Assembly (NCBI GenBank): GCA_029216955.1
Contig: JANAVB010009598.1
Location: forward strand, 27,384,879 to 27,448,878
From: Iris pallida
Lineage: Eukaryota > Streptophyta > Magnoliopsida > Asparagales > Iridaceae
DNA length: 64,000 bases
Direction of reading: 5' to 3'
The notes under the pieces: model-generated
Told to the model about the DNA's origin: nothing
Database searches by the model: none
What the model saw: the letters and a program-made list of their open reading frames with translations, nothing else
Shown here: positions 57,346 to 64,000 of the stretch, piece after piece
Layout of the letters: the number at the start of each line of letters is the position of its first letter
Position numbering within the stretch: the stretch's first letter is position 1
Position numbers and translations under genes: made by a program

Positions 57346-58905
57346 TCATTTATTTTGACATCTGCATTGCATTGTAACTCTCGGCTGGAAGTCACATTCA
57401 TGATCAACATAGTCTTGAACCATTGATTGACATCTGCATTGAATTATGACTTTTGGCTGGAAGTCACATTCAGCATGGTCCATTGTCACAGAATTACTCC
57501 TTCTTTTCTGTTGAAGGTGTTCTCGTAAATCTGTTTGTGAAGATTGAGGTACATCAGAGAACACTCCTTGTGTATTTTTAGGAGTATATTTCTTATTCCT
57601 GGGTCTTGATGGCTCTTGATTATATAGGGAGTGATTAATATGAGCCACATAATTTTTAGCATACTCTGCATCCGGATCTTTTATTTTCATTTCCGATTGA
57701 TGTGGTTTCTTAACACCAGAAGTATTTCCCAAACGGATTTGATTAAGTTTTGTTCTTAAATCAGTTTGAGGTAACACATTGGTTTTGGAAACTTGGAGTT
57801 TTCCTTCCATTGATCTGGATATTTGCAGAGAAGGAAGAGTTGAACCACCCCCTTGTTTAGGAGTTGGTAACAGACCCTCTTTCATAGACAAATTCTGTGC
57901 CCAATTTGAAAAAGTCGTAAAAGAAGACATTACAGAATGTTTCTTCTTAGACTTATTCAAGTTTTGAGACATAGAATGTCCGAAAGGAAGAGTAGTCAAA
58001 AGACCATCTTCTTTTCTTTGACTAACAAAATTGTCAGTCAAAGCTGTTCCTGAAGTAAAAACTACAGGAGCAGAAGAAACAACTAAAGAGTTATCTCTTT
58101 TCGAAGGGACTTTGTGTGGAAGACCACCCCCAGTTCTAGTAGAACTTGGCAAAGAGGAAGAGATAGCTAAAGAGCTATTCTTCTTAGATGATGTACACGC
58201 TGAAACAGGCTTGGTTAAAGAACCAGTGCTGTCAGCGTGACTTTTGATTTTAGAATTACATGCTGGAACAGATTTGGCTAAGGAGCCAGTGCTGTCAGTG
58301 TGATTTTTGATTTTGGAAATACACGCTGGAACAGATTTGGCTAATGAGCCAGTGCTGTCGGCGTGTTTCTTGACTTTAGAAATACACGCTGGAACAGATT
58401 TGGCTAAAGAGCCAGTATTGTCAGCGTGACTTTTGGGACTGAATTTGCATGCTGGAATAGATTTGGCTAAGGAGCCAATACTGTCAGCGTGACTTTTGGG
58501 ATTGAATTTGCACGCTGGAACAGATTTGGCTAAGGAGCCAATACTGTCAGCGTGACTTTTGGATGTGAGATTGCACGCTAGAACAGACTTGGCTAAGGAG
58601 CCAGTACTGTCAGCATGACTTTTGAATGCTGTCATCTTCGAGCGCACAAGAGTGTGGGAGCTTGCAGTAGAGTCTTTGCCAGTGTTAGGAGTAGACACTG
58701 TGGCAGAGACTTCACCATTGGCTGCCAACTGAATCTTAGGGACATAGACAGAGTGTTCCTTCGACTTGGCAGTGATGATGGAGGCTGAAGTGGGCTTGCC
58801 ACTCTTAGCCCGCTGCATTTCTTCGTAGGCGAGTTGATCGAATTGGATCGTTATCACCTTCTTCGTCGAGCCGATTGACGAAGTATCGCATTGAGTTGTT
58901 GCCAT
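57346..58905 (-). CDS. E5 ORF1 (519 codons) with seven 21-residue repeats
   Basis: Intact frame between PBS and gag, the place of Ogre ORF1; its role is unknown. I choose ATG 58,905 (MATTQCDTSSIGSTKK), since longer versions start inside the LTR. Residues about 95-241 are seven tandem copies of a 21-residue unit, KSHADSTGSLAKSVPAC plus four variable residues. Then follow Ser/Lys-rich regions, a TDLRTKLNQIRLGNTS block echoed by TDLREHLQQKRRSNS, and a C-terminal double motif ECDFQPKVIIQCRCQ / ECDFQPRVTMQCRCQ. No known enzyme motif. Confidence 0.65.
   Translation of the reverse strand: MATTQCDTSSIGSTKKVITIQFDQLAYEEMQRAKSGKPTSASIITAKSKEHSVYVPKIQLAANGEVSATVSTPNTGKDSTASSHTLVRSKMTAFKSHADSTGSLAKSVLACNLTSKSHADSIGSLAKSVPACKFNPKSHADSIGSLAKSIPACKFSPKSHADNTGSLAKSVPACISKVKKHADSTGSLAKSVPACISKIKNHTDSTGSLAKSVPACNSKIKSHADSTGSLTKPVSACTSSKKNSSLAISSSLPSSTRTGGGLPHKVPSKRDNSLVVSSAPVVFTSGTALTDNFVSQRKEDGLLTTLPFGHSMSQNLNKSKKKHSVMSSFTTFSNWAQNLSMKEGLLPTPKQGGGSTLPSLQISRSMEGKLQVSKTNVLPQTDLRTKLNQIRLGNTSGVKKPHQSEMKIKDPDAEYAKNYVAHINHSLYNQEPSRPRNKKYTPKNTQGVFSDVPQSSQTDLREHLQQKRRSNSVTMDHAECDFQPKVIIQCRCQSMVQDYVDHECDFQPRVTMQCRCQNK
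58183..58623 (-). repeat. 63-bp coding minisatellite in ORF1
   Basis: Exactly seven units of 63 bp (441 bp), all in frame, with Cys, His, and the GSLAKS core kept in nearly all. Confidence 0.9.
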
Positions 58906-58926
58906 CTCAGAAGAGGAGATGGTTTT

Positions 58927-58944
58927 CCCCAGCAGAGTCACCAA
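58927..58944 (-). other. Primer binding site (E5)
   Basis: TTGGTGACTCTGCTGGGG two bases after the LTR on the minus strand. This resembles the TGGCGACTC-type PBS of Ogre/Tat elements. Confidence 0.7.
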
Positions 58945-58946
58945 TT

Positions 58947-59939
58947 TGTTTTCTATAAATAAATTCACTTTATTTATTGTGTTTCTGGGAAAATTACAAC
59001 TGTAGAAATCCGATCTAGAAGACGATCGCTTTATCCCTTGGACTATGCGAAGAAGAAAAGCTCTCAAAATTTTGACAGTAAGTTAGATAACTATGTATCT
59101 GTGCATTGAATAAGAAAAAGAACTCTATTTATAGAGTCAAAAATAACTGAAAGGATAACTGTCTTCACAGCTTTGCCTAGTTGAAAATCACGCAGGATTT
59201 AACATACGCAAGGTTGTGAGCAGTTACTGGACGTGGCCTGTAACTGTTGGACACATGGCAATCATGCATGAGTCGTGTGCAAGTTACAGGACACGCAGGC
59301 GAGAGATCAGTGGCATGGCTGCCACGTACTCCAATTTGATGAAATCCACGCAGACTTGTTGAAGACGAAATCCACGCAGACTCGGGGCAGAAAGCTTCAA
59401 AATCTACGCAAACTTGGGGCAAGAAGCTTCAGGATCCACGCAGACTTAAGGCAAAAAGCTTCAAAATCCACGCAGACTTAAGGAAGGAAACTTCAGAATC
59501 CACGCAAACTTGAGACAGAAAGCTCAAAATATACGCAGACTTTGGGAAGGAACATAATCCACGCTCGATTGAGGTAGGACTGCCAGCTGTCTTGATTCGA
59601 CGTGCCTCGACTGACACAAAATCTCTGACAGTGATTACTTTTGTCAGTCGCATTAAATGACAAGAAGCTCTTTTGGTACGCCAACTTGATGCAGGCTGAG
59701 TCTTGTTGAAAAAGATTTCGAAAATCACGCAATAGTCGGCTGTGATCTCTTGAGTTCTGTGAATACGTGGCATGCGAGGAGACATTCTTCGACTGTCGTG
59801 CTGTCAGTCATGATGAAATTTCTGACAAATGATGAGCTGTTACTAGCGTGATTTTTAAACATTTGTCCTGATCACTTCTGCGTGACTTTGAGACTCAGTT
59901 CTGATCAACTCAGCGTGACTATTATTTTTGAGGCCTACA
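58947..59939 (-). repeat. Shared LTR: 5' LTR of E5 and 3' LTR of E6
   Basis: 993 bp. On its left is the E5 PBS; on its right are a PPT and stem-loop (59,940-59,998) leading into a second internal region. TATA box at 59,126-59,133. Confidence 0.85.
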
Positions 59940-59998
59940 AAACCCCTTTCAAAGTTTTCGAAAGTTGAAAAGACTTCAAAATTTCGAAATACTTTGAA
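59940..59998 (-). promoter_or_regulatory. E6 polypurine tract and stem-loop
   Basis: GAAAGGGGTTT beside the LTR (one transition from E5). Arm 59,948-59,963 pairs with 59,982-59,998. Confidence 0.6.
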
Positions 59999-60105
59999 AA
60001 AGATAAACATGCAAATGAACTTATTAAATGTCATGATGACTCTTCATTTTTCGAGACAGATTGCATCCAATTTATGATGGAATATGAACCGCCGGCAAGC
60101 TCTGT

Positions 60106-60113
60106 TATATAAA
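60106..60113 (+). promoter_or_regulatory. TATA box of antisense cassette a (E6)
   Basis: CTGTTATATAAACAG, 41 bases upstream of the ATG at 60,154. Confidence 0.5.
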
Positions 60114-60153
60114 CAGAAAGAAAATTCAGCTTTGATGTTCATCTTACGTCAAC

Positions 60154-60441
60154 ATGACTCCTAAGGAAGAAGCTGAAGAAGGAGCAAGAAAGTTGGGTTT
60201 TTGTGCCCATGGCGACCCTACTTTTGGGGGTAAGGAACCGGAGCCTTTTGTTTTCGAGTTCAAAGATGATCCTACACAACTAGCCAAGAATTTCTTGAGC
60301 TATTTTGGCCTGGACAGCTCGTCTTCTTCCAATGGGCGCAGCCTCGCAGAGCAGCGTGAAATGTTCAATGTTCTGTTACACCGTATGGGGGTCAAGAGCG
60401 TAGAAGAATTGGGCGCCAAGCTCAGTCACTCTGCAAAATAA
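60154..60441 (+). CDS. Antisense cassette a ORF (95 codons, intact in E6)
   Basis: MTPKEEAEEGARKLGFCAHG, PFVFEFKDDPTQLAKNFLSY, FGLDSSSSSN, then LAEQREMFNVLLHRMGVKSV and EELGAKLSHSAK. Small, acidic, probably helical at both ends; no transmembrane segment. It lies between the PPT and cassette b, antisense to pol. The only full-length copy of this ORF in the window. No family recognised; short length leaves room for chance, but the TATA-ATG spacing and the match with E5 argue for a real gene. Confidence 0.55.
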   Translation: MTPKEEAEEGARKLGFCAHGDPTFGGKEPEPFVFEFKDDPTQLAKNFLSYFGLDSSSSSNGRSLAEQREMFNVLLHRMGVKSVEELGAKLSHSAK

Positions 60442-60703
60442 AGCGTGTCTTTTATGCTTTTGTTTTCTTTTTGAGAAATGTTGTACTTCTTTTCCTATGT
60501 AAGGTCATCAGTGCCTGCTTTTGCCTTAAAAAATGTAGTACAACTTTTGTGCTGAACAGCGTGCATTAATGAAGAATATTAAGTGGCACTCTTTGAATGT
60601 TTCAAATATTGTGCTATTTTCCAAAGCACACGTGACACTCATTCCATGGTTTATGAGCGCTTTTTACTCGGATCTGTTCCAAGAATAGGCCTGCACTTTG
60701 TCC

Positions 60704-60711
60704 TTTAAATA
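60704..60711 (+). promoter_or_regulatory. TATA box of antisense cassette b (E6)
   Basis: TCCTTTAAATAGATAGG, followed by a CTTCTTATTCTTC leader and the ATG at 60,807. Confidence 0.45.
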
Positions 60712-60806
60712 GATAGGTGAGTTCCATGCATACTCATCTTCTTACTCTTCTTATTCTTCTTTGAGAATGAATTTTTTGTGAGATTTCATTCTCAAACAGG
60801 AAAGCA

Positions 60807-61133
60807 ATGCTTTCTAATGTTCGATTTCTGTGCACTATATCAGACATTGGTTTGCCAATCCTTAGCACCAAACTCGATGGTAAGTACGCGTACCATTTTT
60901 TACTGTTGAAGATAGGCTTTTGTTTCTGACTGAACAATACACGCCTGTCTCTGTTTGACAAATGCACGCTTAATGATAATGATATTTCTGTTGATTTAAT
61001 ATCTTTTTCCTTGCTGTTTTCTGCAGAAGCTCGGCTGAAAATTTTCTTCAGAACTGGTATTGGTGATTTGGATGCTGTGGAGAATATTCCTCTGACACCT
61101 ACATCAGGAAGCTCATACGCTTTTGACGCATAA
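60807..61133 (+). CDS. Antisense cassette b, spliced ORF (59 codons)
   Basis: Exon 1 60,807-60,879 (MLSNVRFLCTISDIGLPILS TKLD), donor G/GTAAGT, a 147-bp intron, acceptor TTTTCTGCAG, exon 2 from 61,027 (EARLKIFFRTGIGDLDAVEN, then SSYAFDA) to TAA 61,131-61,133. The splice joins the two frames exactly. The same frame then stays protein-like to 61,481 across that TAA and a TAG near 61,271, so the ancestral protein was probably about 175 residues. AATAAA is at 61,551. No family recognised. Confidence 0.4.
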
Positions 61134-62074
61134 ATCAGACAACTCAGAACTCTTCGTGGGATAGAAGGGTCTTCCTCAAATGGAAGGAAGAGCCTTTATA
61201 CACGAGAGTTGGATGGTGGAGTCAACTCTACCCCGAGAAATCGGGTAGTAGAGTTCCTTTCAGGGCAGAACTAGGAATTGTATCCCAATGTTGGATACAT
61301 TCCTATCTCCTTTGAAAGGTCGCTCCCAATCCACCAGTTGTATTGGCAGCAACACGTCTTCGTGCTGCCCTACTCTGTGGTTCTCCTCTCGTCTGAGAGA
61401 GAAGACCAGAGTTTGATTCCTGCTGATCTGGTCGTGACTGGGACCCAGACAGTCAGGAACTGCCACCAACAACGAACCTGACGGAGAAGGTCCGACGGAG
61501 AAGATCCAAAGAAGAAGATAGATCTCTATTAGGTTATTGTTGTGGTGTAGAATAAAAATCCAAAATTTGTAATAGATTTCCATTATGATTTGTAAGAAAG
61601 TCTAAGAGAATGTAATAGACTTTTTGTGGTAAAATGAGAATGGAAATGATAATTCTTCTATGCTCAAAAATTTGTATTTGTGGATTAATTGTGGACATAA
61701 TAGATAATGAAATCTTCTTTTCTGATTTAGAGTATACAATATTATCAGAGGTAATATGGACATGATAATATGTAGGAACTCAAAAGAAAATAGATTGATT
61801 TCTATGCAGAGGTCAAAATTACAAATAAGTAGATTCGGAATTGATCCAAAGGTTATGAAAATGTAATAAGTAACGAATCCCCAAAATTGATAGAAGATTA
61901 TGAACGGACGAACCATCGGATGAATATAATAAATGAACGAATGAACCGTCAAGTATTAATGAATGGGCGAACCGTCTGATGAATATGAGAAATGAACGGA
62001 TGAACCGTCAAACATTAATGAATGTGTGAACCGTTGGATGAACGTGACGTTTTATTATTTGAAGAACTTCTGTC

Positions 62075-62082
62075 TATAAATA
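62075..62082 (+). promoter_or_regulatory. TATA box of antisense cassette c (E6)
   Basis: CTGTCTATAAATATAGC, as in E5. Confidence 0.45.
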
Positions 62083-62129
62083 TAGCAGAAATCTGAAAAG
62101 AACGAACACTTCTATTCCTCAACATAAAA

Positions 62130-62453
62130 ATATCGTCTGAAGAATCATCCAAGAAGGCTAAAATCGCCATGAAGATTCAGAAAGGCACTGAAGAACGCCC
62201 TGCTGATCCAGTTCAATCGAAGAAGGCGGCAGCAGACGAAGGTTTGTCTGCACCCAAGCCACCTAGAGACATTTTGGACTTCCTGCTCGAACCAGGAAGG
62301 ACTGAAGAAGAAGAAGCCTTGAGGATGGCCGCTTGTAAGTTCCTCGTGGGTTCCAGCAAGGAGGTCCTCAGTTCTTTTTCTGATCGCATTTTCGAGAAGG
62401 ACGGCAGTGGCCCACGTCCAAACGTAGAGAAGGATGATAGTGATCTTCCTTAA
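62130..62453 (+). pseudogene. Antisense cassette c ORF (E6 copy, start lost)
   Basis: The start codon is ATA; the next usable ATG is at 62,169 (MKIQKGTEERPADPV). The remaining frame is intact to 62,453: PKPPRDILDFLLEPGRTEEE, LRMAACKFLVGSSKEVLSSF. AATAAA follows at about 62,480. Confidence 0.5.
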
Positions 62454-62465
62454 TATCATGTACCA

Positions 62466-64000
62466 TCATTCATGATTAAAATAAAATAAAAATTTTATTT
62501 CTAAACATGAACTTGTCTGATGATTACAAGCATTTATATTTATACATAATATTTTTTTAAGAAATTTGCCATTAATAGGCATCATAACTTTTCGGCCATC
62601 CAGTTCTGAGAGTTGATAAGCTCCATTTGAGAAAACTCTGCTTACGATATAGGGACCTTCCCATTTTGCGTCAAATTTGCCTTTGATCATATGAGTCATA
62701 GTCATAGGACGTCTGACTGTTAGAACAAGTTCTCCTTTTTAATACGCTCGAACTCTGACTTTCTTATTAAAAGCTCTTGAGATTCTAGCTTGATAGAATT
62801 CAATATTCTGTTGAGCAGATAATCGCTTTTCATCCAGAGCTTCTAATTTCTGATGTCGAAGACGATCATTATTTTCGGCAGTGAGTTCATTAGCGATTGC
62901 TATCCTTAAAGAAGGAATTTGAATCTCTAATGGAAGAACAGCTTCGCAACCATACACCAGAGAGAAGGGTGTACATTTAGTAGCATTACGAACTGTAGTA
63001 CGGTAGGCCCACAAGCATTCACCGAGCTTTTCACTCCAATTACGTTTGTTAGTAGAGACAAACTTCTTTAGGAGTTTGATGATGGTCATGTTGAAAGCTT
63101 CTGCTAATCCGTTAGCTGCCGGATTATACGCGGTAGAAGCCACATTATTAATCCGGTGATCGTCACAGAATCGAGTAAACTTCTGACTGACGAACTGTGG
63201 TCCGTTATCATGAATAATGCGTCGAGGAACACCAAATCTGTAGATGACATGATGCTTAATAAAGCTGATGACATTGGACGTTTTAACTTCAGATAAAGGA
63301 ATGGCTTCGGACCATTTGGCGAAGTAATCGGTTATTGCGAGAATAAACCGATGACCTTTGGATAACGGCGAATTGATCGGACCGATAATGTCCATGCCCC
63401 AAGCTTCGAAGGACCATGATGCTGTCGTCGGATGTAGAAATTTCGAGGGTTGATGAATAAAATCCGTATAGATTTGACAAGCTTTACACTTCTTTGCATA
63501 TTCGATGGCGTCTGATACCATAGTGGGCCAATAATAACCCATACGTCGAATACGGTCCTGAAATTTTGGGCCAGGTTGATGTGCTCCGTAAATTCCATCA
63601 TGTGCTTCACGAATAATTTGTTGAACCTCATCACCGGCAACACATCGAAGAAGTAACCATCATAAGCTCGACGATATAAGGTTTTTGTAGTATGATTGTA
63701 ATAGAATCTGAGTGATCGTCGTCTGATAGATGCTGCCTCACTCGGATCATCTGGAAGAATATCATACAATACGAAATTTAAGAAAGGAAGACTCCAATCC
63801 GTATTCTGAGTCTCAGTTGAATTACTGAAGATGAATTCCATGCTAGAATCAGATGAAGATGATAAAAATTTACGACTAAATCCAAATCCTCTTGTTGTGT
63901 TGACGTCATGAGATGTTGATTCTTCAATGTCAATTGGAAGTCCTAGAGTCAGATTGTTTTCGAGATGAAACAATTCTCAATTGCGAACAACAATCATTTG
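62466..64000 (-). pseudogene. E6 pol, integrase and second-RNase-H tether (partial)
   Basis: Integrase with GMDIIGPINSPLSKGHR, IIHDNGPQF and NGLAEAFNMT; the HHCC region keeps AKKCKACQ. Lesions: TAA near 62,742 (CAA in E5), a one-base loss near 63,654 that shifts the frame between RAYDG and LLLRC, and one extra base in the poly-T near 62,554. The C-terminal part (AKWEGPYIVSRVFSNGAY) is in frame here, unlike E5. Confidence 0.8.

Larger units (their letters stand above)
46265..59939 (-). mobile_element. E5: complete-layout Ogre/Tat-like element
   Basis: About 13.7 kb on the minus strand. 5' LTR 59939-58947, PBS, ORF1, gag, protease, linker, RT, RNase H, second RNase H, integrase, antisense cassettes, PPT, 3' LTR 47258-46265. 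An ORF ahead of gag plus dual RNase H is the Ogre-like arrangement. The gag-pol frame is continuous from 57,312 to near 50,000 except for five stops (56,812 TAA, 54,313 TAA, 53,347 TAA, near 53,057 TGA, 52,357 TAA) and a frameshift near 49,985. It sits inside E4 gag. Confidence 0.85.
58947..64000 (-). mobile_element. E6: second tandem copy, 3' part, running off the window
   Basis: Collinear with 46,265 to about 51,300: LTR, PPT, cassettes a, b, c, then the end of pol and integrase into the second RNase H/tether region at the right edge. Very similar to E5 throughout, differing by scattered substitutions and small indels. Confidence 0.85.

Noticed and set aside
34409..64000. Endogenous pararetrovirus or envelope-bearing element
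   Set aside because: Integrase, PBS, PPT and LTRs fit gypsy retrotransposons; no movement protein, and none of the extra ORFs has signal peptide or membrane segments.

Overview
The window is nuclear DNA of a flowering plant, in a repeat-dense intergenic region. The evidence is plant-type F-box/LRR and FAR1-like gene remnants, plant Ty3/gypsy retrotransposons of the Tat/Ogre and Tekay-like types, tRNA-related SINE-like units and a long AT-rich satellite. I see no intact cellular gene, no rRNA, no functional tRNA and no CRISPR array. The species cannot be fixed from this sequence.

Layout. 0.1-1.5 kb: a broken plant-transposon-domain gene (minus). 2-2.9 kb: a MITE-like block and an unrecognised coding-like relic. 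3.0-7.5 kb: tandem SINE-like units carrying nested palindromes, split by a 3.57 kb solo LTR (E1). 7.9-20.4 kb: two head-to-tail F-box/LRR paralogs on the minus strand. The second is cut in its F-box exon by a 9.9 kb retrotransposon (E2: 3.5 kb LTRs, non-coding interior, target duplication CAATA). 20.6-25.7 kb: a satellite array of about 470 bp monomers. 25.9-33.6 kb: a FAR1/MULE-transposase-like pseudogene, split by a gag-only gypsy element (E3) that has a 3' LTR and a GTTGT target duplication but no 5' LTR.

34.4-64 kb: nested Tat-lineage gypsy elements, all on the minus strand. E4 (from 34,409) keeps its 3' LTR, a long antisense ORF region, pol, protease and the C-terminal part of gag. It is interrupted inside a gag codon at 46,264 by a second family. 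That family is present as two copies in tandem, E5 and E6, which share the middle LTR (58,947-59,939). E5 is complete in layout: LTR, PBS, ORF1, gag, protease, RT, two RNase H domains, integrase, antisense cassettes, PPT, LTR. E6 runs off the right edge, and the rest of E4 should lie beyond it.

Most interesting: between pol and the 3' LTR, E5/E6 carry three successive plus-strand (antisense) modules, each with its own TATA-like box and small ORF; two have an obvious AATAAA, and one seems to be spliced. E4 has a different, larger antisense gene with a plant-mobile-domain-like region at the same place. Both Tat families also keep a stem-loop directly beside the polypurine tract, and the two Tekay-like elements keep a different one at the matching place. 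All the retroelement proteins seen here are interrupted by stops or frameshifts, many explicable as C-to-T/G-to-A decay.
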